A DNA stretch of 10,433 nt from Chloroflexota bacterium (GCA_016199325.1 JACQGW010000425.1:1-10433); one strand, 5' to 3'. Positions 1 through 6,950 are shown, counted from the stretch's first letter. Program-made: numbers and translations. Notes: generated from the sequence alone by a model not told the origin.

Positions 1-275
1 CATCCGGCAAGTCCGCTGGAGATTGGCTGGCCCGTCCACTGTCATGCTGAGCCGCAGCGAGCCCTCCGCGGTCATGCTGAGCCGCAGCGAAGCATCTCCG
101 CGGCCCGACCCGGCCCGTCCGTCCGTCATGCTGAGCCGCAGCGAAGCATCTCCCCGGCCCGACCTGACAACGGCCGGGAGATGCTTCGCTGCGGCTCAGC
201 ATGACCGCGGAGGGCTCGCTGCGGCTCAGCATGACAGTGGACGGGCCAGCCAATCTCCAGCGGACTTGCCGGATG
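1..275. repeat. 99-bp perfect inverted repeat island (1-99 / 177-275)
   Basis: Bases 1-99 are the exact reverse complement of bases 177-275, with a 77-nt central segment (100-176). The left arm starts at the first base of the window, so the repeat may extend further upstream. No convincing gene lies here; open frames across it merely translate the repeat. The right arm stops 6 nt short of the stop codon of the minus-strand methyltransferase gene, so the structure sits directly behind the 3' end of the operon. As RNA it would form a very long hairpin that could protect or end the transcript. No poly-T tract follows it in either direction, so it is not a standard intrinsic terminator. No transposase or target-site duplication is visible; it could be a MITE-like element or a locally inverted duplication of a dispersed repeat. 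Confidence 0.9.
41..235. repeat. Five copies of a dispersed GTCATGCTGAGC-type repeat unit
   Basis: The unit GTCATGCTGAGCCGCAGCGA occurs three times forward (41-60, 71-90, 125-144) and twice inverted (186-205, 216-235). The copies at 71, 125 and 186 carry the extra AGCATCTCC tail (71-99, 125-153 and 177-205). Each extended unit is itself an imperfect palindrome (ATGCT ... AGCAT around GCTG ... CAGC) and could form a small hairpin. Repeats of this general form are, from memory, common between genes in some Chloroflexota and other bacterial genomes. Their function is not known to me. The copies are identical in their 20-nt core, which points to recent spread or conversion. Confidence 0.88.
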
Positions 276-281
276 TGCCAG

Positions 282-1811
282 TTAGCGGACGGTGGCTTCC
301 GCCAGGCCGACCAGATGGCGCGGCCACTCCGCCGCTTCCTCCATCATCGATTCGGCCCGCCGGATCCGCTCCCGATACAGCTCGACGACCTCTGGCCTGG
401 CAGGTTTCTCGGGGCCCTTGTAGGACGCCAGCACCTGCTTCCATGCCTCTGTCGCCCGATCCCCGGCGCTCTTTGACCCCCGCTTGACCCATTCGGCGTA
501 GACCTGGCGGTCCATCAGGCTGGGCTGGAAGTAGGCGCTCCTGAAGTGCTTGTAGGTGTGCTCGGTCGTCAGGAACATCCCCTGCGGGCCGACCTCGTGA
601 ATGACGTCCACCGCGAGCTCTTCGTCGGTGATCTCCGGCCCCTCGACCAGCCGCTTGACCATGCCGATGAGGTCCTGGTCGAGCATCAGCAGCTCGTAGG
701 AGCTGCACAGCATCGACTCGACGACGCCCGCCGCGTGGGTGAACAGGTTGATGCCGGAGAGCGCCGCAATGACCGCCGTCATCGCGTGCTCGTAGCCGGC
801 CTGAACGTCCGGGATCTTCGACTCCGACATGCTGCCGCAGCCACGGGAGGGCATCCCGTAGCGTCGAGCGAGCTGGCAGCCCAACGAGATCGAGAGAGCC
901 ATTTCGGGGGTGCCGTAGGCCGGCATGCCGACCTTCATGTCGGAGAGCGTCGAGACGTTGCCGTAGCCGCAGGGCAGGCCGGGGCGGACGGCCTGGACGA
1001 GGACGAGCCCGCCCAGCACCTCGGCGTTCTGCTGCGCCATCATGCCGGCGAACGTCATCGGCGCGCTGATGCCGCCCATGACGGCCGGGGAGATGACGCA
1101 AGGCTGGCCCAGCTTGGCGGTGTTCATCAGCGACAGCGCCATCCGGTCGTCCAGCATGAGTGGGCTGACGGTGTTGGCGCCGCCACTCGTCACCGGCTTG
1201 GCGACGAAATCCCAATCCGACCCGAAGACGGCCTGGACCGACTCCTTGAACTCGGCGATGGGGTCCCGGCTGAGATCGCCCGCCATCGGCGCCATGCGGG
1301 AGAGCGGGTTGACCTTGTCGGTCAGCAGCGCCGAGATGAGCGGGCCGACGTGGGGCCGCAGCGGCACCGGGACGTCCTGCATCACGGTCATGCCGGCGCC
1401 GGAGCTATCCATCTCGGGGAGCTGGTGGACGATCTTCATCAGCTCGATGACGTCGCTCAGGCTGCCGACTCGCCGGCCACGCTCCAGGTCGTGGGTGAGC
1501 GCGCAGCCGCCGGTGGGCGACACGTAGATGGTATCGCCGCCGACCGTCCGGGTGTACTTGGGGTTCATGTTGTGGATCGTGTACGACGGGGGGCACTGGG
1601 CGATCGACTTCTCGACGAGCTTCGGGTCGAACCAGACCCGCTCCTCGTCGCGGTCGACCCGGGTGCCCGGCGTCGCCTCGAGGACGTCCAGCGCCTCCTC
1701 GCAATGGAAGGCGAAGCCGACCTCTTCGAGAATCCGAAGGGATGCCTTATGGATCTTCTCGACGTCTTCGGCAGAGAACAGCTCGAGCTTGGGGTGGTGG
1801 TTGACGAACAT
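282..1811 (-). CDS. MttB-superfamily (non-pyrrolysine) methylamine/quaternary-amine methyltransferase, paralogue 1
   Basis: This 509-residue protein belongs to the trimethylamine methyltransferase (MttB, COG5598) superfamily. Characterised non-pyrrolysine members demethylate glycine betaine, carnitine or proline betaine and load the methyl group onto a corrinoid protein in the cytoplasm. The N-terminal helical part runs to about residue 60. Conserved blocks include RVDRDEERVWFDP (51-63), THDLERGRR (106-114), FGSDWDFVAKPV (196-207), the barrel core QNAEVLGGLVLVQAVRPG (261-278), YGNVSTLSDMKVG (283-295) and GSMSESKIPDVQAGYE (326-341). No internal TAG exists and the gene ends in TAA. ATG 1811 follows AAGGAGG (1817-1823) with 5 nt between. 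It is the last gene of the four-gene array and closest to the gene at 1896-3428, with which it shares nearly identical stretches. Family assignment is firm; the substrate is unknown, and mttB itself would imply the pyrrolysine enzyme, so no symbol is given. Confidence 0.93.
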   Translation of the reverse strand: MFVNHHPKLELFSAEDVEKIHKASLRILEEVGFAFHCEEALDVLEATPGTRVDRDEERVWFDPKLVEKSIAQCPPSYTIHNMNPKYTRTVGGDTIYVSPTGGCALTHDLERGRRVGSLSDVIELMKIVHQLPEMDSSGAGMTVMQDVPVPLRPHVGPLISALLTDKVNPLSRMAPMAGDLSRDPIAEFKESVQAVFGSDWDFVAKPVTSGGANTVSPLMLDDRMALSLMNTAKLGQPCVISPAVMGGISAPMTFAGMMAQQNAEVLGGLVLVQAVRPGLPCGYGNVSTLSDMKVGMPAYGTPEMALSISLGCQLARRYGMPSRGCGSMSESKIPDVQAGYEHAMTAVIAALSGINLFTHAAGVVESMLCSSYELLMLDQDLIGMVKRLVEGPEITDEELAVDVIHEVGPQGMFLTTEHTYKHFRSAYFQPSLMDRQVYAEWVKRGSKSAGDRATEAWKQVLASYKGPEKPARPEVVELYRERIRRAESMMEEAAEWPRHLVGLAEATVR

Positions 1812-1836
1812 GCTTTCCTCCTTATCGGGGTTTTTG

Positions 1837-1879
1837 GTTTCTGGTTTCTGGTGCGAGAGAACAACCAGAAACCAGAAAC
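1837..1879. repeat. 16-bp perfect hairpin repeat inside the operon spacer
   Basis: Bases 1837-1852 (GTTTCTGGTTTCTGGT) pair perfectly with 1864-1879 around an 11-nt loop (1853-1863). A further partial copy (AGAAACC, 1881-1887) follows. The stretch is much poorer in GC than its surroundings. It lies in the 84-nt spacer between the third and fourth genes of the methyltransferase array, whereas the other two spacers are 23 nt. An insertion of roughly 60 bp therefore explains the extra length. In the minus-strand transcript the hairpin is followed by a CCAAAAACCCC stretch with no run of U, so it is not an intrinsic terminator. It may affect mRNA stability or processing between the two cistrons. 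Confidence 0.85.
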
Positions 1880-1895
1880 TAGAAACCTGCTTGAG

Positions 1896-3428
1896 CTAGC
1901 GGACGATCGCCGTCGGGCTGAGGCCCACCAGATGGCGCGGCCAGTCGGCGGCTTCCTCCAGCAACGACTCGGTCCGCCGGATCCGCTCGTGGTAGAGCTG
2001 GACGACCTCGGGCCTGGGTGGAACCTCCGGCCCTGTGTGGGATGCCAGCGCCCGCTTCCACGCCTCCGTCGCCCGCTCGCCGGCGCTCCTGGCGCCTCGC
2101 TTGGCCCACTCGGCGTAGATCTGGCGGTCCATCAGGCTGGGCTGGAAATAGGCGCTCCTGAAGTGCTTGTAGGTGTGCTCGGTCGTCAGGAACATCCCCT
2201 GCGGGCCGACCTCGTGGATGACGTCCACCGCCAGCTCCTCGTCGTCGATCTTCGGCCCCTCGACCAGCCGCTTGACCATGCCGACGAGGTCCTGGTCGAG
2301 CATCAGGAGCTCGTAGGAGCTACAGAGCATCGACTCGACGACGCCGGCCGCGTGGGTGAACATATGGATGCCGGCGAGCACGCTGATGACGGCGGTCAGC
2401 GTGTGCTCATAGCCCGCCTGGATGTCCGGGATCTTCGACTCCGACATACTGCCGCCGCCACGCGAGGGGATCCGATACCGGCGGGCGAGCTGAGCCGCCA
2501 GCGTCGTCGAGAGCGCCATCTCCGGGGTGCCGTAGGCCGGCATGCCCACTTTCATGTCGCATAGCGTCGAGACATTGCCGTAGGCGACCGGGATGCCGGG
2601 CCGGACGGCCTGGACGAGGACGAGGCCGGCCAGCACCTCGGCGTTCTGGACGGCGATCATCCCGGCGAAGGTCATCGGCGCGCTGAGGCCGCCCATGACG
2701 GCCGGGGAGATGATGCAGGGCTGGCCGCACTTGGCTGCGTTGATGAGCGACAGCGCCATCCGGTCGTCCAGCATCAGTGGGCTGACGGTGTTGGCGCCGC
2801 CTTGGGAGACCGGCTTGGCGATGTAATCCCAGTCCGAGCCGAAGACGGCCTGGACCGACTCCCTGAAGTCGGCGATGGGATCGCGGTCGATGTCGCCGGC
2901 CTGGGGCGCCGTAAAGGTGACGCCGCTGACCTTATCTGTATGCATCGCCGAGACGAGTGGGCCGACGTAGGGCCGCAGCGGCACCGGCACGTCGTCCATG
3001 ACGACCATCCCGAAGCCGCCGCCGTCCATCTCCGGGAGCTGATGGACGATCTTGATCAGCTCGATGACGTCGCTCAAGCTGCCAATGCGCCGGCCGCGCT
3101 CCAGGTCGTGCGTGAAGGCGCAGCCCCCCGTCGGCGAGACGTAGATGGCGTCGCCGCCGTAGGTCCGATTGTACTTCGGATTGGGGGCGTAGACGGTGAA
3201 CGACGATGGGCACTGGGCGATCATGCGCTCGACGAGCCCGGGGTCGAACCAGACCCGCTCCTCGTCGCGGTCGACGCGAGTCCCGGGGGTCGCTTCGAGG
3301 ATGTCGAGCGCCTCCTCACAGCGGAACGCGAACCCGGTCTCTGCGAGGATCTTGAGCGTCGCCTGGTGAATCCGTTCGATGTCCTCCGGGGAGTATATCT
3401 CCAGCTTGGGGTGGTGGTTGACGATCAC
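1896..3428 (-). CDS. MttB-superfamily (non-pyrrolysine) methyltransferase, paralogue 2
   Basis: This 510-residue protein is the second paralogue counted from the left and the third to be transcribed. The start is the GTG at 3428: GGGAGG (3434-3439) lies 5 nt upstream, and the protein then begins VIVNHHPKLE like its sisters. A longer in-frame extension to 3662 would run back into the neighbouring methyltransferase gene and is rejected. Family blocks are at the same positions as in the sister genes: RVDRDEERVWFDP (51-63), FGSDWDYIAKPV (196-207), QNAEVLAGLVLVQAVRPG (261-278) and GSMSESKIPDIQAGYE (326-341). It stops with TAG (1896-1898) close to the 3' edge, which is ordinary termination and not a pyrrolysine codon. 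It is most like the gene at 282-1811; both carry the SMSESK motif, unlike the two upstream paralogues. Expected role is methyl transfer from an N-methylated compound to a corrinoid protein; the substrate cannot be told from sequence. Confidence 0.92.
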   Translation of the reverse strand: MIVNHHPKLEIYSPEDIERIHQATLKILAETGFAFRCEEALDILEATPGTRVDRDEERVWFDPGLVERMIAQCPSSFTVYAPNPKYNRTYGGDAIYVSPTGGCAFTHDLERGRRIGSLSDVIELIKIVHQLPEMDGGGFGMVVMDDVPVPLRPYVGPLVSAMHTDKVSGVTFTAPQAGDIDRDPIADFRESVQAVFGSDWDYIAKPVSQGGANTVSPLMLDDRMALSLINAAKCGQPCIISPAVMGGLSAPMTFAGMIAVQNAEVLAGLVLVQAVRPGIPVAYGNVSTLCDMKVGMPAYGTPEMALSTTLAAQLARRYRIPSRGGGSMSESKIPDIQAGYEHTLTAVISVLAGIHMFTHAAGVVESMLCSSYELLMLDQDLVGMVKRLVEGPKIDDEELAVDVIHEVGPQGMFLTTEHTYKHFRSAYFQPSLMDRQIYAEWAKRGARSAGERATEAWKRALASHTGPEVPPRPEVVQLYHERIRRTESLLEEAADWPRHLVGLSPTAIVR

Positions 3429-3433
3429 ATTGG

Positions 3434-3439
3434 CCTCCC
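3434..3439 (-). promoter_or_regulatory. Ribosome binding site fixing the GTG start at 3428
   Basis: The minus strand reads GGGAGG, then CCAAT, then GTG. The 5-nt spacing and the lack of any other in-frame start near the family's usual N-terminus decide the start of the second paralogue. An ATG overlaps the GTG at 3430-3428 but is out of frame. Confidence 0.8.
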
Positions 3440-3451
3440 TAACGGGTGTTC

Positions 3452-4981
3452 CTACACGCCCACTGCCAGTACCTGGTCGACGAGCTGGCGCGGCCAGTCG
3501 GCGGGCTCCTCCATCGCCGACTCGGTTCGGCGGATGCGCTCCTGGTACAACCGGACCACCGCCGGGTCGAGGGGAATCTCCGGCCCCTTGTAGTCGGCGA
3601 CCAACTGCTTCCACAGCTCGGTGGCTCGATCGGCCGCGCTCTTCGACCCCCGCTTGACCCATTCGGCGTAGATCTGCCGGTCCGCCAGCTTCGGCTCGTA
3701 GTAGGCGGTCTTGAAGGTGTTGTAGGTGTGGTCGCTCGTCAGGAACATCCCCTGCGGCCCCACCTCGGCGATGACGTCGACGGCCAGCTCCTCTTTATTG
3801 ACCTTCGGCCCCTGGACGAACCGCTTGACCATCCCGATGACGTCCTGATCCATTACGAGCAGCTCGTAGGAGCTGCAGAGCGACGATTCGATCACGCCCG
3901 CGCCGTGCCAGAAGATGTTGATCCCCGAGAGGACGGTGACGAGCATCCCCATCATGTGCTCGAGCCCCGCCTGCACGTCGGGCAGCTTCGAGTCGGTCCA
4001 GGCGCCGCCGCCCCGGGAGGGGATGCCGTAGCGCCGGGCCATCTGCGCGCCCATCGAGATCGAGAGGTAGTGCTCGGGAGCGCCGAAGGCCGGCTGGCCG
4101 ACCTTCATGTCGGAGAGCGTCGAGACGTCCCCGTAGGCGACCGGATTGCCGGGGCGGACGGCCTGGACCAGCACCAAACCGGCGAGCACTTCGGCGGTCT
4201 GCTGGGCCATCAGGCCGGCGAAGGTCATTGGTGCAGTGATGCCGCCCATGGCCGCCGGGGAGATGATGCAGGGCTGCCCGCACGTCGCCGCATTGATGAG
4301 CGAGGTCGACATCCGGTCGTCGAACATCAGCGGGCTGATCGAGTTCACGCCGCCGAAGGCGACCGGTTTGGCGACGGAGTCCCAATCGGAGCCAAAGATG
4401 GCCTGAACCGACTCCTTGAACTCGGCGATGGGGTCGCGGTCGATGTCGCCCGCCGACGGCGCAAGACCGGTCACCCCGGCCACCTTGTCCGAGAGCGCCG
4501 CCGTGACGAGCGGGCCGACCGCCCGCCGCAGCGGGACCGGAATGTCCTGCGCCGTGACCATGCCGCTGCCGGCGCCGTCGGTTTCCGGGAGCTGATAGAC
4601 GATCTTGTTCAGCTCGATCACGTCTCGGAGGCTGCCGATCCGCCGGCCGCGCTCACGGTCGTGCGTGAAGGCGCAGCCCGCGGTCGGAGCCATCGAGGTG
4701 AAATCGCCGCCGATCGTCCGGTTGTACCTCGGATTGCGGGCGTGGAGCGTAAAGGAAGGCGGGCACTTGGCGATGGATGCCTCGACGAGCCCGGGGTCGA
4801 ACCAGACCTTCTCCTCATCGCGGTCCACGCGCGTGCCGGGCGTCGCTTCCAGAAGGTCGAGCGCCTCCGCACAGTGGAAGGCGAAGCCGATCTCTTCGAG
4901 GATCTGGAGGGCTGCCCGATGGACCCGCTCGACGTCGTCGGGCGAGAACATCTCGAGCCGGGGACGGCGGTTGATGATCAT
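3452..4981 (-). CDS. MttB-superfamily (non-pyrrolysine) methyltransferase, paralogue 3
   Basis: This 509-residue paralogue starts MIINRRPRLEMFSP at ATG 4981. GGAAGG (4988-4993) lies 6 nt upstream. The in-frame extension to 6322 runs backwards through the next gene and is a shadow. Shared blocks are RVDRDEEKVWFDP (51-63), FGSDWDSVAKPV (196-207), TAEVLAGLVLVQAVRPG (262-278), YGDVSTLSDMKVG (283-295) and GAWTDSKLPDVQAGLE (326-341). It differs from its sisters at several places: Thr262 replaces the Asn of QNAEVL; the segment after GGD (93-104) reads FTSMAPTAGCAF; and PEHYLSISM follows FGA. These changes lie in the barrel, where a substrate pocket is expected, so a different substrate is likely. 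The WTDSK motif groups it with the gene at 5005. It ends in TAG, 23 nt before the next start. It is the most divergent copy by eye. Confidence 0.93.
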   Translation of the reverse strand: MIINRRPRLEMFSPDDVERVHRAALQILEEIGFAFHCAEALDLLEATPGTRVDRDEEKVWFDPGLVEASIAKCPPSFTLHARNPRYNRTIGGDFTSMAPTAGCAFTHDRERGRRIGSLRDVIELNKIVYQLPETDGAGSGMVTAQDIPVPLRRAVGPLVTAALSDKVAGVTGLAPSAGDIDRDPIAEFKESVQAIFGSDWDSVAKPVAFGGVNSISPLMFDDRMSTSLINAATCGQPCIISPAAMGGITAPMTFAGLMAQQTAEVLAGLVLVQAVRPGNPVAYGDVSTLSDMKVGQPAFGAPEHYLSISMGAQMARRYGIPSRGGGAWTDSKLPDVQAGLEHMMGMLVTVLSGINIFWHGAGVIESSLCSSYELLVMDQDVIGMVKRFVQGPKVNKEELAVDVIAEVGPQGMFLTSDHTYNTFKTAYYEPKLADRQIYAEWVKRGSKSAADRATELWKQLVADYKGPEIPLDPAVVRLYQERIRRTESAMEEPADWPRQLVDQVLAVGV

Positions 4982-5004
4982 GGCGATCCTTCCTTGTCTA
5001 TCTA

Positions 5005-6537
5005 CTACCGGACGCCGGCCATCGGCGCCAGGCCGACGAGGTGGCGCGGCCAGTCCTCGCGATCTTCCATCAGCGACTCGGTCCGGCGAATGCGGTCCTG
5101 ATACAGCTTGATGACCACCGGATCCACCGGCACCTCCGGCTCCCTGTACGTCGACAGCAAGTGCTTCCACATCTCCGTCGCCCGCGCATCTGCGCTCGTC
5201 GAGCCGCGCTTCACCCACTCGGCGTAGATCTGGCGGTCCAGCAGCTTCGGCTCGAAGTAGGCGGTCTTGAAATGCTTGTACGTGTGGTCGGTCGTCAGGA
5301 ACATCCCCTGCGGCCCCACCTCGCGGATGACGTCGAGCGCCAGTTGCTCCTGGTTGATCTCCGGCCGGTCGATGAATCGGCGGACCATCCCGATGGCGTC
5401 CTGGTCCAGCATCAGCAGCTCGTACGAGCTGGCCAGCATCGACTCGAACGAGCCGGCGGCGTGGGTGAGCAAGTTGATGCCGGTGAGCACGCTGACGAGG
5501 AGCAGCATCATCCGCTCGTAGCCGGCCTGGGCATCCGGCAGCTTGGAATCCGTCCAGGTGCCGCCGCCGCGGGAGGGGATGCCGTAGCGGCGGGCGAGCT
5601 GGGCGCCCGCGACGATGGAGAGTGACATCTCGGGCGTGCCGTAGACCGGCGCGCCCACCTTCATGTCGGCGAGGGTCGAGACGTTGCCGTAGCCGACGGG
5701 ATTGCCGGGGCGGACGGCCTGGACGAGGACGAGCCCGCCCAGCACCTCGGCGTTCTGCAGTGCGATCATCCCGGCGAAGGTCATCGGCCCGCTGATGCCG
5801 CCCATGACGGCCGGCGAGACGACGCAGGGCTGGCCGCACTTGGCGCCGTTGATCAGCGAGCCGGCCATCCGCTCGTCGAGCATCAGCGGGCTGACCGTGT
5901 TGGCGCCGCCGCCGCCGACGGGCTTGGCGACGTAGTCCCAGTCCGAGCCGAAGATGGCCTGGACCGACTCCTTGAAATTGGCGATGGGGTCGCGGTCGAT
6001 GTCGCCGGCCGTCGGCGCCAGGCCGCCGACGCTGGACACCTTGTCGGTGAGCATCGCGGTGATCAGGGGGCCAACGGCCGGCCGGAGCGGCACCGGCACG
6101 TCCTGCATTACGACCATGCCGACGCCGGAGCCGTCCATCTCCGGGAGCTGGTGGACGAGCTTGACCAACTCGACGACGTCGGTGAGCTTGCCCATCCGCC
6201 GGCCGCGCTCGCGGTCGTGGGTGAACGCGCAACTGACGGTGGGCGAGATGGAGATGTTGTCGCCGCCGATAGTCCGGTTGTACTTCGGGTTGCGGGCGTG
6301 GGTTGTCCAGGACGATGGGCACTGAGCGATGCAGCGCTCGACGAGCGTGCGGTCGAACCAGACGCGCTCCTCATCGCGGTCGACCCGGGTGCCGGGCGCC
6401 GCCTCCAGGAAGTCGAGGGCCTCCTCGCAATGGAAGGCAAAGCCGACCTCTTCGAGGATCTGGAGGGACGCCTGATGGAACAGCTCGATTTCGTCCGGGG
6501 AGAACAGATCCAGCTTGGGGTGACGATTGACGATCAT
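5005..6537 (-). CDS. MttB-superfamily (non-pyrrolysine) methyltransferase, paralogue 4 (first gene of operon)
   Basis: This 510-residue protein is the promoter-proximal member of the array. ATG 6537 is preceded by AAGGAGG (6544-6550) with 6 nt between, the best ribosome binding site of the four. Conserved blocks are RVDRDEERVWFDR (51-63), THDRERGRR (106-114), FGSDWDYVAKPV (196-207), QNAEVLGGLVLVQAVRPG (261-278), YGNVSTLADMKVG (283-295) and GTWTDSKLPDAQAGYE (326-341). The gene ends with two consecutive amber stops (TAG TAG, 5007-5002), and there is no internal one. The next gene begins 23 nt on, consistent with cotranscription. By family knowledge it should cleave a C-N methyl bond and methylate cob(I)alamin on a partner corrinoid protein, but that partner is not in the window. 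The upstream region holds inverted repeats that could be operator sites. Confidence 0.93.
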   Translation of the reverse strand: MIVNRHPKLDLFSPDEIELFHQASLQILEEVGFAFHCEEALDFLEAAPGTRVDRDEERVWFDRTLVERCIAQCPSSWTTHARNPKYNRTIGGDNISISPTVSCAFTHDRERGRRMGKLTDVVELVKLVHQLPEMDGSGVGMVVMQDVPVPLRPAVGPLITAMLTDKVSSVGGLAPTAGDIDRDPIANFKESVQAIFGSDWDYVAKPVGGGGANTVSPLMLDERMAGSLINGAKCGQPCVVSPAVMGGISGPMTFAGMIALQNAEVLGGLVLVQAVRPGNPVGYGNVSTLADMKVGAPVYGTPEMSLSIVAGAQLARRYGIPSRGGGTWTDSKLPDAQAGYERMMLLLVSVLTGINLLTHAAGSFESMLASSYELLMLDQDAIGMVRRFIDRPEINQEQLALDVIREVGPQGMFLTTDHTYKHFKTAYFEPKLLDRQIYAEWVKRGSTSADARATEMWKHLLSTYREPEVPVDPVVIKLYQDRIRRTESLMEDREDWPRHLVGLAPMAGVR

Positions 6538-6586
6538 CCGTCGCCTCCTTCAGCAGCTATGCTGGCACTATGGCAGTCAGCCTATC

Positions 6587-6618
6587 TGACAGTCTCACAC
6601 AAAACGGGGAAACTGTCA
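6587..6618. promoter_or_regulatory. Operator-like inverted repeat TGACAGT-N18-ACTGTCA with a TTGACA box
   Basis: TGACAGT (6587-6593) and ACTGTCA (6612-6618) are perfect 7-nt inverted half-sites 25 bp apart centre to centre. They lie 50-80 bp upstream of the first methyltransferase start. The right half-site overlaps a minus-strand TTGACA (6619-6614), a perfect -35 hexamer, but no good -10 box stands 16-18 bp downstream. Other small palindromes nearby are CAGCA-GCTA-TGCTG (6551-6564), GTCAG-CCTAT-CTGAC (6576-6590) and ACTGT-CA-ACAGT (6612-6623). The density of such elements in the divergent region suggests a control zone for the array, the plus-strand cassette, or both. This is inference from symmetry alone. 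Confidence 0.4.
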
Positions 6619-6624
6619 ACAGTA

Positions 6625-6693
6625 GTCAGCCGTCAGCTTCCCGCATTGTCCCGGTCTCGCCCCAGCCTGGCGGCCGCTCTGCTGACGGCTGAC
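6625..6693. repeat. 13-bp inverted repeat of the GTCAGCCGTCAGC type
   Basis: GTCAGCCGTCAGC (6625-6637) is the exact reverse complement of GCTGACGGCTGAC (6681-6693), with 43 nt between. The right arm continues GGCTGG, a decayed further GCTGAC-like unit. The motif resembles a low-complexity dispersed intergenic repeat. With it, the region 6538-6731 is fully noncoding; apart from these repeats I see no convincing promoter for the plus-strand cassette. Confidence 0.6.
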
Positions 6694-6731
6694 GGCTGGC
6701 GGTTGGCCCAGACCTCGTGGTTGGCCAGCGG

Positions 6732-6950
6732 ATGGTCGCGCTGAGCGCAGCGCATGTCGAGCGTCTCCAGGCGTACTGGGTACGGTTTATCGCTCTCCGG
6801 GAGATCAGCTCGACAGGCACGGTCGCCGCAGCGGTCGGCAAGCGCGTCGCTCGCGTGAAGACGGTCGAGTCCACGAAGAAGCGGCACACCGTCGTTCTCA
6901 GCTTCGAGGATGACAGCGTGCTGGTTCTCTACCAGGAGGCGATCAGATGA
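6732..6950 (+). CDS. Unrecognised small protein (72 aa) at the head of the toxin-antitoxin cassette
   Basis: I do not recognise this 72-residue basic protein. It has an N-terminal amphipathic stretch (AAHVERLQAYWVRF, about residues 6-19), then a likely strand-rich half (HTVVLSFEDDSVLVLYQ, about 52-68). No signal peptide or membrane segment is visible. ATG 6732 is chosen; an in-frame GTG at 6717 would add five residues, and neither has a good ribosome binding site. The main support for it as a real gene is context: its TGA overlaps the next ATG as ATGA, and the AGGAGG of the antitoxin lies inside its 3' end, so the two are translationally coupled. It could be a third cassette component or a regulator. 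A shadow ORF on the opposite strand is less likely. Confidence 0.55.
   Translation: MVALSAAHVERLQAYWVRFIALREISSTGTVAAAVGKRVARVKTVESTKKRHTVVLSFEDDSVLVLYQEAIR

Noticed and set aside
1..275. CRISPR array
   Set aside because: Repeats occur in both orientations with irregular, related spacers and form one large palindrome; there are no cas genes.
23..487. 154-codon frame over the left repeat island
   Set aside because: Its product is a translation of the repeat units (repeated VMLSRSEAS) and then antisense of the methyltransferase end.
546..2564. 672-codon open frame on the plus strand
   Set aside because: It is antisense to two clear methyltransferase genes; its low-complexity Arg/His/Asp/Val-rich product is typical of a GC-rich shadow frame.
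1896..5007. Amber (TAG) codons in three of the four methyltransferase genes as possible pyrrolysine sites
   Set aside because: All lie at the natural C-terminal ends (1896, 3452, 5005, the last doubled as TAG TAG), not in the catalytic barrel. Reading through gives only spacer sequence, and the proteins are already full length.
3446..5101. 551-codon open frame on the plus strand
   Set aside because: Antisense shadow of the third methyltransferase gene, with the same biased composition and no family sequence.
4982..6322. Long N-terminal extension of the third methyltransferase (956-residue frame)
   Set aside because: The extra 447 residues are an out-of-frame reading of the fourth methyltransferase gene; ATG 4981 has its own ribosome binding site.
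6626..6889. Minus-strand small ORFs opposite the cassette's first gene
   Set aside because: No ribosome binding site or family sequence, and they start inside the plus-strand gene that is coupled to the antitoxin.
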